Source of the DNA: Variovorax beijingensis
GTDB lineage: Bacteria > Pseudomonadota > Gammaproteobacteria > Burkholderiales > Burkholderiaceae_C
Reading direction: 5' to 3'
DNA length: 64,000 nt
Assembly (NCBI RefSeq): GCF_003951285.1
Contig: NZ_RXFQ01000012.1
Location: forward strand, 124,001 to 188,000
Below, piece by piece: positions 41,807-50,579 of this stretch (position 1 is the first letter of the stretch; the number at the start of each line of letters is the position of its first letter). The notes beneath the pieces are model-generated. The model saw only the letters and a list, made by a program, of their open reading frames with translations. It searched no databases and was not told the DNA's origin. The position numbers and the translations under genes were made by a program.

Positions 41807-43075
41807 ATGACCGGGCTGCCCGCACTTTCCGCCGCCGACGGCCGCGTGCACGCACGCTACTGGCTGGAAACCGGCGACGACCCCGAGCGCACCGCCGCAG
41901 TCATCGCGGGCGAGCAGTCCAGCGGCACCTTCACGGCCGTGCCCGGCGAGACGCCCGCACTCAAGGAGCGCTCGGGCGCGCGCGTGGAGCGCGTGCACGT
42001 GCTCGGCCGCGTGGGCACGCCGAGCCTGCCCACGCGCCAGCGCGCCGCGAGCTACACGCAGTGCGTGCTCGACCTGTCGTGGCCGCTGGCGAACTTCGGC
42101 GTCTCGCTGCCCAACCTGATGGCCACCGTGGCCGGCAACCTGTTCGAGCTGCGCCAGGTCTCGGGCCTGCGCCTGCTCGACCTGGCGGTGCCGCAGGCCT
42201 TCGTCGACGGCTGCCCCGGCCCGGCCTTCGGCATCGCGGGCACGCGCGCGCTCGCGGGCGTGGCGCGCGGGCCGCTGGTCGGCACCATCGTCAAACCCAG
42301 CGTGGGCCTGTCGCCCGCAGAAACGGCCGAGACCGTGCGCGCACTCGTGGCCGGGGGCATCGACTTCATCAAGGACGACGAGCTGCAGGCCGACGGCCCG
42401 CACTGCCCCTTCGACGAGCGCGTGCGCGCCGTCATGGCCGTGGTCCGCGAGGCGGCCGAGCGCACCGGGCGCAAGCCCATGGTGGCCTTCAACCTCACGG
42501 GCGAGGTCGACGAGATGCGCCGCCGCCACGACCTGGTGCTGATGCAGGGCGGCACCTGCGTGATGGTCAGCCTGAACTCGGTGGGCCTCACCGGGCTGCT
42601 CGCGCTGCGCCGCCATTCGCAATTGCCGATCCATGCGCACCGCAATGGCTGGGGCTACCTGAACCGCTGTCCCGCGCTCGGCTGGGACTTCGCGCCGTGG
42701 CAGACGCTGTGGCGCCTGGCGGGTGCCGATCACCTGCATGTGAACGGCCTGGCCAACAAGTTCAGCGAGAGCGACGAAAGCGTGATCGCCGCGGCACGCG
42801 CCGTACTGGCACCGCTGTCTGCGCGCAATCCCATGGCCGCGATGCCTGTCTTCAGCTCGGGCCAGACCGGGCTGCAAGCCGCGCCGACCTATGCGGCGCT
42901 CGGCACCACCGACCTCATCCATGCCGCCGGCGGCGGCATCCTCGGCCACCCCGGCGGCATCGCCGCGGGCGTGGCCGCGATGCGCCAGGCCTGGCAGGCC
43001 GCGGTGGCCGGCGTGCCGCTGACCACGCACGCGACCGCGCACGCCGAACTCGCCCAGGCGCTCGAGGTCTGGTGA
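41807..43075 (+). CDS. RuBisCO-like protein, candidate 3-oxo-isoapionate-4-phosphate transcarboxylase/hydrolase or decarboxylase
   Basis: 422 aa, RuBisCO large-subunit fold, form IV. The carbamylation motif is intact: GGIDFIKDDE at about 183-192 with Lys189, and Lys163 in GTIVKPSVG. Also AHRNGWGYLNRCPALGWDFA and ADHLHVNGLANKFSES, as in RuBisCO-like proteins. In D-apionate pathways such proteins cleave (OiaT) or decarboxylate the phosphorylated 3-oxo-isoapionate. I cannot tell which reaction applies, so no symbol is given. Its stop overlaps the kinase start by one base, so the two are coupled. Confidence 0.88.
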   Translation: MTGLPALSAADGRVHARYWLETGDDPERTAAVIAGEQSSGTFTAVPGETPALKERSGARVERVHVLGRVGTPSLPTRQRAASYTQCVLDLSWPLANFGVSLPNLMATVAGNLFELRQVSGLRLLDLAVPQAFVDGCPGPAFGIAGTRALAGVARGPLVGTIVKPSVGLSPAETAETVRALVAGGIDFIKDDELQADGPHCPFDERVRAVMAVVREAAERTGRKPMVAFNLTGEVDEMRRRHDLVLMQGGTCVMVSLNSVGLTGLLALRRHSQLPIHAHRNGWGYLNRCPALGWDFAPWQTLWRLAGADHLHVNGLANKFSESDESVIAAARAVLAPLSARNPMAAMPVFSSGQTGLQAAPTYAALGTTDLIHAAGGGILGHPGGIAAGVAAMRQAWQAAVAGVPLTTHATAHAELAQALEVW

Positions 43076-44439
43076 TGCAGGACGGACTGCTGCTGGCCTA
43101 CTACGGCGACGACTTCACCGGGTCCACCGACGCGCTGGAGGCGCTGACCAATTCAGGCGTATCCACGGTGCTGTTCTTCGAGACGCCCGATGCGCAGATG
43201 CTCGCGCGCTTTCCCGGCGTGCGCGCCGTGGGACTGGCCGGCCAGGCGCGCAGCCGCGATCCCGCGTGGATGCGCGAGCAGCTCGCGCCTGCGCTCGCCG
43301 CGCTCGCAAGGCTCGGCGCGCCGGTGCTGCAGTACAAAATCTGCTCGACCTTCGACTCCTCACCCGCGATCGGCTCGATCGGCTGCGCCATCGACCTGGG
43401 TGTGCCGCTCATGCGCGGGCGCTGGTCGCCCATGGTGGTGGGGGCGCCGCGCCTGCGCCGCTACCAGGCCTTCGGCCACCTGTTCGCCGTGGCCGACGGC
43501 GAGGGCCATCGCCTGGACCGGCACCCGACCATGTCGCGCCACCCCGTCACGCCCATGCACGAGTCGGACCTGCGCATGCACCTGGGCGCGCAGACGCGGC
43601 GTGCGCGCGCGCTGGTGGACTTCACGCAGCTCAAGAGCGGCGGCGCCGAGGCCGCGCTGCGCGCCATCACAACGGCGCATGCGGACGAGGTGCCCGTGGT
43701 GCTGATCGACGTGCTCGACGAAGAAAGCCTGCGCGAAGCCGGACGGCTAGTGTGGGAGCAGCGCGGCGCGGGCCTGTTCAGCGCCTCGTCCTCGGGGCTC
43801 GACGACGCACTGGCCGCGCACTGGCAGGCCAGCGGCCTGCTCGCGAGCCGGCCGCCGCTGCCGCAGGCCGGCGCGGCCGGCAACGGCCTGGCCGTGGTCA
43901 GCGGCAGCTGCTCGCCCGTGACGGCCGCGCAGATCGCCTGGGCCGCCGGGCACGGGTTTGCCGCGCAGCGGCTGGACATTGCCCCGCTGCTGGCCGGCGA
44001 CGAGCGCGCGATCGGCCAGGTGGCCGAAGCCGCGGCCCAGGCGCTGGCACGCGGCCACAGCCCGCTGCTGTACACCGCGCGCGGCCCCGACGACCCGGCC
44101 GTGCAGGCCTTCGACGACAGTGCGCGCGCCGCCGGCCTCACGCGCGCCGCAGCGGCCGCGCGCACGGGCCAGGCGCTCGCGCGCGTGACGCGCGCGCTGC
44201 TCGACCGCTGCCCCGCGCTGCGCCGCGTGGTGGTGGCCGGCGGCGACAGTTCGGGCGAAGTGGCCTCGGCCCTGGGCGTGCAGGCGCTGACCATGGCTGC
44301 GCAACTCGCGCCCGGCGCACCGCTGTGCCGGGCCGCCTCGCGCGATGCGCGGCGCGACGGGCTGGAGCTCGTGCTCAAGGGCGGCCAGATGGGCGCCGAG
44401 GACTTCTTCGGCACCGCGCGCGACGGTGTGGCCAAGTGA
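43075..44439 (+). CDS. oiaK: DUF1537 four-carbon acid sugar kinase family protein, probable 3-oxo-isoapionate kinase
   Basis: 454 aa. N-terminal substrate domain starts LLLAYYGDDFTGSTDALEAL at about 5-24 and continues PVLQYKICSTFDSSPAIGSI; the C-terminal nucleotide domain has AVVSGSCSPVTAAQIAWAA and RRVVVAGGDSSGEVASALGV with ending VLKGGQMGAEDFFG. DUF1537 kinases phosphorylate four- to five-carbon oxo-acids. With OiaX and a RuBisCO-like protein the expected substrate is 3-oxo-isoapionate. Alternatives are threonate or erythronate-type kinases (DtnK/OtnK). Confidence 0.83.
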   Translation: MQDGLLLAYYGDDFTGSTDALEALTNSGVSTVLFFETPDAQMLARFPGVRAVGLAGQARSRDPAWMREQLAPALAALARLGAPVLQYKICSTFDSSPAIGSIGCAIDLGVPLMRGRWSPMVVGAPRLRRYQAFGHLFAVADGEGHRLDRHPTMSRHPVTPMHESDLRMHLGAQTRRARALVDFTQLKSGGAEAALRAITTAHADEVPVVLIDVLDEESLREAGRLVWEQRGAGLFSASSSGLDDALAAHWQASGLLASRPPLPQAGAAGNGLAVVSGSCSPVTAAQIAWAAGHGFAAQRLDIAPLLAGDERAIGQVAEAAAQALARGHSPLLYTARGPDDPAVQAFDDSARAAGLTRAAAAARTGQALARVTRALLDRCPALRRVVVAGGDSSGEVASALGVQALTMAAQLAPGAPLCRAASRDARRDGLELVLKGGQMGAEDFFGTARDGVAK

Positions 44440-44499
44440 TAATGGCCTGCAGGCAGCCGCGCGCCTTCATGCCCTTCTTCCATTGCGAACACCCACTCC

Positions 44500-45228
44500 A
44501 TGACGGCAGTCAACCCGATCCAGAAACGCAAGCTCTACCAGGACGTGGTGGAGCGGCTGATGCAGCGCATCAGCACGGGCGAGATCCGGCCCGGCGACCA
44601 GTTGCCGCCCGAGCGCGAGCTGATGGACGTGTACGGCGTGGGCCGGCCCGCGGTGCGCGAGGCGCTGCAGGCGCTGGAGCACTCGGGCATCGTGGAGATC
44701 TCGCACGGCGAGCGCGCGCGGGTGGTGATTCCCACCGCGCGCGACCTGATCGCGCAGATCGCCAGCGGCACGCGGCACATGCTGCAGGCCCAGCCCGACA
44801 TGCTCGAACACCTCAAGCAGGCGCGCCTGCTCCTGGAGGAAGGCACCGCGCGCATGGCCGCGCAGCTGGCCACGCCCGAGGACGTGGCGGCGCTGCGCAC
44901 GCGCATCGAGGAGCAGCGCGCCTCGCTCGTGAACATGGACGGCTTTCTTGCGCACGACATGGCTTTTCACCGCGAGATCGCGCGCATCAGCGGCAACCCG
45001 ATCTTTCCCGCGGTGATCGAGGCCGTGTTCCAGTGGGCCGGCGACTACTACCAGCCCCTGGTGCGCGCGCCCGGTGCCGAGCGGCTCACGCTGCAGGAGC
45101 ACACGCGCCTGGTCGATGCGATCGAGGCGCACGACCCGCAGGCCGCGGTGGCGGCCGTGCGCGCGCACGTCACGCGCTCCAATGCGCTGTACCAGCGCAT
45201 CGCGGAAGAAGTACAAGGCCAGCGCTGA
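44500..45228 (+). CDS. GntR-family (FCD) regulator, NanR-like
   Basis: 242 aa. N-terminal winged HTH at about 8-75: LYQDVVERLMQRISTGEIRP, PPERELMDVYGVGRPAVREA, LQALEHSGIVEISHGERARV. The wing GERARV and GRPAVREA resemble NanR. C-terminal FCD domain with metal-binding His/Asp pattern (HDMAFHREIARISGNPIF). It probably represses the sugar-acid operon in absence of its acid effector. Operator-like repeats are upstream of oiaX (37921). It lies 60 bp after the kinase gene, likely co-transcribed. Confidence 0.87.
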   Translation: MTAVNPIQKRKLYQDVVERLMQRISTGEIRPGDQLPPERELMDVYGVGRPAVREALQALEHSGIVEISHGERARVVIPTARDLIAQIASGTRHMLQAQPDMLEHLKQARLLLEEGTARMAAQLATPEDVAALRTRIEEQRASLVNMDGFLAHDMAFHREIARISGNPIFPAVIEAVFQWAGDYYQPLVRAPGAERLTLQEHTRLVDAIEAHDPQAAVAAVRAHVTRSNALYQRIAEEVQGQR

Positions 45229-45334
45229 GCGCGCGCCGCGACGGCGCCCGCTTCGCAGCCGCGGCGCCTTCCATTCGTGCACGCGGCCCCCGGCCATGCG
45301 CGCCAGTGCCTTCTCACCCTTCATGCAACCCATC

Positions 45335-46417
45335 ATGAACACCTACGACATTGCCACCATCGACGGCGACGGCATCGGCCCCGAGGTCTGCCAGTCGGCC
45401 ATTGCCGTCCTGCGCGAGGCCTGCGGCGAGCGGCTGCGCTTCACCGCCTGGCCCGGCGGCGCCGCGCACCATGCGCGCACCGGCGCCGTGCTGCCCGAGG
45501 AAACCTTCGCGGCCTGCCGCAGCGCGCACGCCATCCTGCACGGCGCGGCCGGCCTGCCCGGCATCACCTACGCCGATGGCACCGAGGTCGGCAACGACCT
45601 GCACCTGCAGCTGCGCTTCAGGCTCGACCTGTATGCCAACGTGCGCCCGAACCGCCTGTACCGCGGCGTGCGCTCGCCGCTGGCCGGCTGGGAGGCCGGC
45701 GGCATCGACTATGTCATCGTGCGCGAGAACACCGAAGGCCTGTACGCCAGCCGCGGCGCCGGCGTGAACCTGCGCGGCGAGGTCGCCACCGACACCCTCG
45801 TGGTCACACGCAAGGGCGTGGAGCGGGTGGCGCGCTTCGCATTCGAACTCGCCCGCCGGCGCCAGGGCGCACCGCGCGACGGCCGGCGCCGCGTGACGGT
45901 GTGCGACAAGGCCAACATCCTGCGCAGCTACGCGTTCTTCCGCGCCATCTGCGACGAGGTGGCGCGCGGCTACGCGGACGTGGAGATCGACTACGCCTAC
46001 GCCGACGCCATCACCGTGCACATGCTCAAGAAGCCCGACTTCTACGACGTCATCGTGGCCGAGAACATGTTCGGCGACATCATCTCCGACCTGGGCGCCG
46101 GCACGGTGGGCGGGCTGGGCATTGCGGCCTCGGCCGAGCTCGGCGACTCGCATGGCCTGTTCCAGGGCGCGCACGGCTCGGCGCCCGACATCGCGGGCCA
46201 GGACCTGGCCAGCCCGCTTGCTACCATCCTGTCCGGCGCGTTGATGCTGCGCTGGCTCGGCGAGCGCCATGGCGACGACGCACTGGTGCAAGGCGCCGCG
46301 CGCGTGGAGCGCGCCGTGGAGGACGTGCTGGCCGCCGGGCAGACGGTGCCGCGCGACCTCGGCGGCCAGGCGCGCTGCAGCGAGATCACGCAGGCTGTGT
46401 GCCGGCAGCTCGGCTGA
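45335..46417 (+). CDS. Isocitrate/isopropylmalate dehydrogenase family protein
   Basis: 360 aa beta-decarboxylating dehydrogenase. N-terminal IDGDGIGPEVCQSAIAVL, cofactor/substrate loop VIVRENTEGLYASRGAGVNL near 125-144, catalytic Lys/Asp region DKANILRSYAFFRAICDEVA, DIDYAYADA equivalent with Asp, and EIAENMFGDIISDLGAGTVG-like stretch (VAENMFGDIISDLGAGTVGG). It may be a tartrate or threonate dehydrogenase. Placed between the GntR regulator and a beta-hydroxyacid dehydrogenase, so probably the same operon. Start ATG 45335; ATG 45323 would add four residues. Confidence 0.87.
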   Translation: MNTYDIATIDGDGIGPEVCQSAIAVLREACGERLRFTAWPGGAAHHARTGAVLPEETFAACRSAHAILHGAAGLPGITYADGTEVGNDLHLQLRFRLDLYANVRPNRLYRGVRSPLAGWEAGGIDYVIVRENTEGLYASRGAGVNLRGEVATDTLVVTRKGVERVARFAFELARRRQGAPRDGRRRVTVCDKANILRSYAFFRAICDEVARGYADVEIDYAYADAITVHMLKKPDFYDVIVAENMFGDIISDLGAGTVGGLGIAASAELGDSHGLFQGAHGSAPDIAGQDLASPLATILSGALMLRWLGERHGDDALVQGAARVERAVEDVLAAGQTVPRDLGGQARCSEITQAVCRQLG

Positions 46418-46459
46418 AGGCGGCGGCATCCGCTACACATCACAACCCAGGAGACTCCC

Positions 46460-47332
46460 TTGAAAAAGAACATCGGCATGATCGGCATCGGCATGATGGG
46501 CCACGGCATTGCCAGCAACATCGTCAAGCACGGCTACCCGCTGGCCGTGCTCGAGCACCCGGGCAACCAGCCGCTGGACGCGCTCAAGGCCGCCGGCGCG
46601 CGCAGCTTCACGCGCGCGGCCGAGCTGGCGGCGCAGTCCGACATCGTCATCCTCGTGCTCACGGGTTCGCCCCAGGTCGAGGCCGTGCTCACGGGTGAGG
46701 GCGGCGTGCTGCAGGCCTTGCGCCCGGGCAGCATCGTCGTCGACTGCTCCACCGCGATTCCCGCTTCCACGCTGCGCATGGCCGAGGCCGTGCAGGCCGC
46801 AGGCAGCCGCTTCCTGGACACGCCGATGACGCGCACGCCCAAGGAAGCGGCCGAAGGCCGGCTCAACCTGCTGGTGGGCGGCGATGCGGCCCTGCTGGAA
46901 GAATGCCGCCCGCTGCTGTCGTGCTTTGCCGAGAACATCCTGCACGCGGGCCCGGTGGGCGCGGGCCATGGCATGAAGCTCCTGCACAACTTCGTGTCGC
47001 TGGGCACCGTGGCGCTGATCGCCGAGGCGGCGGCCTGCGCCGGCCAGCATGGCGTGGCGCCCGAGATGTTCGTGGAGATCCTGGCCAAGGGCGGCGGCGG
47101 CGGCGTGGCGCTGGAGCGGCTGCGGCCCTATCTCACGGCCAAGGACACGTCGAGCCTGCGCTTCTCGATCGCCAATGCGAGCAAGGACCTCGGCTACTAC
47201 AACACCATGGCGGGCGATGCCGGCGCGCACCGCGACATTGCGGCGGCCGTGCTGCAGACGCTGCAGCATGCGCAAGGCCTGGCGCCCGAGGCCTTGGTCC
47301 CCGAGCTGGCGGACCTGCTGGCTCGGCGCTGA
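46460..47332 (+). CDS. 3-hydroxyisobutyrate dehydrogenase-type NAD(P) oxidoreductase, TTG start
   Basis: 290 aa beta-hydroxyacid dehydrogenase, TTG start preceded by CAGGAGACTCCC. Rossmann loop IGMIGIGMMGHGIASNIVKH at about 4-23, QSDIVILVLTGSPQVEAVL, substrate motif LDTPMTRTPKEAAEGRLNLL (DxPxxR) at about 118-137, and catalytic Lys in GAGHGMKLLHNFVSLGTVAL near 173. Tartronate-semialdehyde reductase-like; could reduce a C3-C4 semialdehyde from the sugar-acid pathway. Last gene of the putative apionate operon, followed by a convergent LysR gene. Confidence 0.88.
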   Translation: MKKNIGMIGIGMMGHGIASNIVKHGYPLAVLEHPGNQPLDALKAAGARSFTRAAELAAQSDIVILVLTGSPQVEAVLTGEGGVLQALRPGSIVVDCSTAIPASTLRMAEAVQAAGSRFLDTPMTRTPKEAAEGRLNLLVGGDAALLEECRPLLSCFAENILHAGPVGAGHGMKLLHNFVSLGTVALIAEAAACAGQHGVAPEMFVEILAKGGGGGVALERLRPYLTAKDTSSLRFSIANASKDLGYYNTMAGDAGAHRDIAAAVLQTLQHAQGLAPEALVPELADLLARR

Positions 47333-47353
47333 GCGCCCGCGACCGCCTGCATT

Positions 47354-48658
47354 TCACCGGCCGCGGCTTCCCGCCTTCGCACGGAAGTCGGGCGAGCGGG
47401 CGACTACCGCGCGGATCTCCTGCATCAGCGCGCGCGCACCGGGTGAGGGGAACGCGCCGAGGCGCTGGGTGAGGCCGATCTCGCGCCGCGTCTCATCGAG
47501 CGGAAAGTCGAGCACCACCAGGCTGGCGTTGCGGATCTCGTGGCGCAGCTGGTGGGCCGAGATCGCGGTCAGCATGTCGCTTTCGAGCAGCAGGCCGCGC
47601 AGCACCGCGAGGTCGCCGGTCTCCACCGCGGGAACCGGCGGCGCTTCGCGCGCGGCCGAGAAAAATCGCTCGAGCAGCTCGCGCGAAGGCGTGCCCTGGC
47701 GCGACAGCGCCCAGGTCGCCTGCCGCAGCGCATCGAAGTCGACACGCGCGGCGCGCGCCAGCGGATGGCCGGCGCGCGCGATCACCGAGATGCGGTCTTC
47801 GAACAGCGCTTCCTGCTGCAGGTCGCGCGCCTCGGCGCTGCCGCGCAGCGCGCCGAGGATGAAGTCGATGTCGCCGCTGCGCAGCGACGCCGCCAGTGCG
47901 TCGTAAGGACTTTCGACCGTGGCGACGTGCAGCCCCGGATGGCGCGCGAGCAGCGAGGCGATCGCTTGCGGCAGTATCTGCGTGCGGCCGAGCGGCAGTG
48001 CTCCCACGTTCACGCTGCCCTGCAGCATGCCTTCGCTGGCGGCGATGTCGGGCCCGACGTGGCGCAGCTCCGCGAGCACGCGCTTGAAATGGAAGGCCAC
48101 GATCTCGCCGGCCGGCGTGGGCACGAGGCCGCGCGTCCTGCGCTCGAGCAGCGCGACGCCGAGCCCCCCCTCCAGGTCCTTCAGCGCGCTGCTGATCGCC
48201 GGCTGCGTGATGCCGAACTCGCGCGCGACGGCCGGCATGTTGCGCTTTTCCACCAGGCTCGCAATCACCGCAAGGCGCCGGCCGTTGAGGATCGACGCGA
48301 AGAGCGAATGCACGTCGGCGGCGGCGCCGATGCCGCCGCGCGCGACGAGCTGGGCGCGCGCATCCTCGAACTCGCGCTCGATGCGGCGCGCGCGCAGCAG
48401 CACCAGGTCGCCGTAGGAGTTCAGCGCCATGCCGCGCGGGCCGCGGTCGAACAGCGGCCGGCCGAGCGCGCCTTCGAGCTCGGAGATGGCGCGCGTCACG
48501 CCCGAGGCAACGCGGAACAGCTGCTCGTCCGCAGCCCTGGCGATGCTGCCGGCCGCCGCCACGGCCGTGAACGCGCGCAGGTGCCGCAGGTTGAGGCTCA
48601 GCGCATGCGTGTGCGTGCGGTCGATCACCTTGTCTTGCAGCTGGCTTTGGCCCGTCAT
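47354..48658 (-). CDS. LysR-family regulator with two N-terminal HTH domains
   Basis: 434 aa, about 130 longer than a usual LysR protein. A first HTH is at about 22-81 (LNLRHLRAFTAVAAAGSIAR, then VTRAISELEGALGRPLFDRG) and a second at about 126-185 (RRLAVIASLVEKRNMPAVAR, then TQPAISSALKDLEGGLGVAL), followed by one complete effector-binding domain. This is not a frameshift artefact since all lies in one frame. It is divergent from the 4-oxalomesaconate hydratase gene and probably regulates that cluster. The start at 48658 precedes HTH1. Confidence 0.88.
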   Translation of the reverse strand: MTGQSQLQDKVIDRTHTHALSLNLRHLRAFTAVAAAGSIARAADEQLFRVASGVTRAISELEGALGRPLFDRGPRGMALNSYGDLVLLRARRIEREFEDARAQLVARGGIGAAADVHSLFASILNGRRLAVIASLVEKRNMPAVAREFGITQPAISSALKDLEGGLGVALLERRTRGLVPTPAGEIVAFHFKRVLAELRHVGPDIAASEGMLQGSVNVGALPLGRTQILPQAIASLLARHPGLHVATVESPYDALAASLRSGDIDFILGALRGSAEARDLQQEALFEDRISVIARAGHPLARAARVDFDALRQATWALSRQGTPSRELLERFFSAAREAPPVPAVETGDLAVLRGLLLESDMLTAISAHQLRHEIRNASLVVLDFPLDETRREIGLTQRLGAFPSPGARALMQEIRAVVARSPDFRAKAGSRGR

Positions 48659-48823
48659 TCCAGAGATGCCTGGGAACGAACCCTGGCCGATAAGAAAGTC
48701 TGATGGTAGGGCAACCCGAACTCACGCCACGCGGCGGCGCCCGGAACCACACTTGACGCAAGGGCCGGCGCACGCGCTGCGCATGCCGGCAAAGACACCA
48801 CCCAGCCACCAATGGAACCGCCC

Positions 48824-49852
48824 ATGATCATCGACTGCCACGGCCACTACACCACGGCGCCCAAGGCGCTGGAGAACTGGCGCAGCCAGCAGATCGCGGG
48901 CCTGAAAGACCCCGCGCTGAAGCCCCGCGCCGCCGACCTGAAGATCAGCGATGACGAGCTGCGCGAGTCGATCGAGGGCAACCAGCTGCGCCTCATGAAG
49001 GAGCGCGGCAGCGACCTGACGATCTTCAGCCCGCGCGCGAGCTTCATGGCCCACCACATCGGCGACTTCGAGACCTCGTCGACCTGGGCCGCCATCTGCA
49101 ACGAGCTGTGCTTTCGGGTGAGCGAGCTGTTCCCCGACCACTTCATCGGCGCGGCCATGCTGCCGCAGTCGCCCGGCGTGGACCCGCGCAGCTGCATTCC
49201 GGAGCTCGAGCGCTGCGTGCGGGAGTACGGCTTCGTGGCCATCAACCTCAACCCTGATCCCTCGGGCGGGCACTGGACCTCGCCGCCGCTGTCGGACCGC
49301 CACTGGTATCCGCTCTACGAGAAGATGGTCGAGCACGACATTCCGGCGATGGTGCATGTGAGCACGAGCTGCAACGCCTGCTTCCATACCACCGGCGCGC
49401 ACTACCTGAATGCCGACACCACGGCCTTCATGCAGTGCCTCACCTCGGACCTGTTCGCCGACTTTCCGACGCTGCGCTTCGTGATCCCGCACGGCGGCGG
49501 CGCGGTGCCCTACCACTGGGGGCGCTTTCGCGGCCTGGCGCAGGAGATGAAGAAGCCGGTGCTCAAGGACCACCTGCTCAACAACATCTTCTTCGACACC
49601 TGCGTGTACCACCAGCCGGGCATCGACCTGCTGGCGCGCGTGATCCCGGTCGACAACATCCTGTTCGCGAGCGAAATGATCGGCGCGGTGCGCGGCATCG
49701 ATCCCGAGACCGGCTTCTTCTACGACGACACGCGCCGCTACATCGAGGCCACGTCCATGCTCGACGCCGAGGCGCGGCACAAGGTGTTCGAAGGCAACGC
49801 ACGCCGCGTGTACCCGCGCCTGGACCGCGCACTCATCGCCAAGGGGCTCTGA
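48824..49852 (+). CDS. ligJ: 4-oxalomesaconate hydratase (LigJ type, amidohydrolase superfamily)
   Basis: 342 aa. It hydrates 4-oxalomesaconate to 4-carboxy-4-hydroxy-2-oxoadipate in the gallate/protocatechuate 4,5-cleavage pathway. N-terminal metal motif MIIDCHGHYTTAPKALENWR (His6, His8). Further family stretches: GSDLTIFSPRASFMAHHIGD, MLPQSPGVDPRSCIPELERC, HVSTSCNACFHTTGAHYLNA, FVIPHGGGAVPYHWGRFRGL, and ASEMIGAVRGIDPETGFFYD. These agree closely with LigJ of sphingomonads. I prefer ATG 48824 with GGAA upstream over ATG 48812. Followed 4 bp later by the aldolase gene. Confidence 0.88.
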   Translation: MIIDCHGHYTTAPKALENWRSQQIAGLKDPALKPRAADLKISDDELRESIEGNQLRLMKERGSDLTIFSPRASFMAHHIGDFETSSTWAAICNELCFRVSELFPDHFIGAAMLPQSPGVDPRSCIPELERCVREYGFVAINLNPDPSGGHWTSPPLSDRHWYPLYEKMVEHDIPAMVHVSTSCNACFHTTGAHYLNADTTAFMQCLTSDLFADFPTLRFVIPHGGGAVPYHWGRFRGLAQEMKKPVLKDHLLNNIFFDTCVYHQPGIDLLARVIPVDNILFASEMIGAVRGIDPETGFFYDDTRRYIEATSMLDAEARHKVFEGNARRVYPRLDRALIAKGL

Positions 49853-49856
49853 TCGC

Positions 49857-50564
49857 ATGACTTCTTCTTCTTCCAACACCCTCCAGCAGCTCGGTGTGGT
49901 CCATCGCAACGTGGCGCGCGCGGATGCCGCCGCGGTCGACAAGCTTTCGCGCTTCGGCGTCTCCACCGTGCACGAGGCGCTCGGCCGGCTCGGGCTGATG
50001 CAGCCGCGCATTCGCCCCATCCACCCCGACGCGCGCTTCTGCGGCCCGGCCGTCACGGTGCTGCTGCAGCCCGGCGACAACTGGATGCTGCATGTGGCGG
50101 CCGAGCAGATCCAGCCAGGCGACGTGGTCGTCGCGGCCTGCACCAGCGACAGCACCGACGGCTTCTTCGGCGACCTGCTTGCCACCTCGTTCAAGGCGCG
50201 CGGCTGCAGGGGCCTGGTGATCGACGGCGGCGTGCGCGACGTGCGCGACCTCAACGCGATGAACTTCCCCGTGTTCAGCCGCGCCATCCATTCGAAGGGC
50301 ACGATCAAGGCCACGCTCGGCTCGGTCAACGTGCCGGTGGTGTGCGCCGGCGCGCTGGTGCATCCGGGCGATGTGGTGGTGGCCGACATCGACGGCGTGG
50401 TGGTGGTGCCGGCCGCACGTGCGCAGCAGGTGGCCGATGCGGCCGAAGCGCGCGAGGCCAGCGAGACGGCCAAGCGCGCGCGCTTCGCGGCCGGCGAGCT
50501 CGGCCTGGACATGTACGGCATGCGCGAGCCGCTGGCCAAGGCCGGCCTGCGCTACATCGACTGA
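49857..50564 (+). CDS. ligK: 4-carboxy-4-hydroxy-2-oxoadipate aldolase (LigK/RraA-like)
   Basis: 235 aa. The RraA-like aldolase fold starts FGVSTVHEALGRLGLMQPRI, then PAVTVLLQPGDNWMLHVAAE, with catalytic Arg/Asp in VIDGGVRDVRDLNAM at about 121-135, and VVCAGALVHPGDVVVADIDG. It matches LigK/GalC/ProA-type aldolases that split CHA to pyruvate and oxaloacetate. It directly follows ligJ, so the two make the last two steps of the pathway; ring-cleavage dioxygenase and LigI genes are not in the window. Confidence 0.9.
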   Translation: MTSSSSNTLQQLGVVHRNVARADAAAVDKLSRFGVSTVHEALGRLGLMQPRIRPIHPDARFCGPAVTVLLQPGDNWMLHVAAEQIQPGDVVVAACTSDSTDGFFGDLLATSFKARGCRGLVIDGGVRDVRDLNAMNFPVFSRAIHSKGTIKATLGSVNVPVVCAGALVHPGDVVVADIDGVVVVPAARAQQVADAAEAREASETAKRARFAAGELGLDMYGMREPLAKAGLRYID

Positions 50565-50579
50565 CGGCGGCGGCACGAC

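Noticed and set aside
40381..41808. Long frames on both strands over the DctM gene
   Set aside because: The DctM frame has about 12 membrane segments and family motifs; the others are His/Arg-rich shadows.
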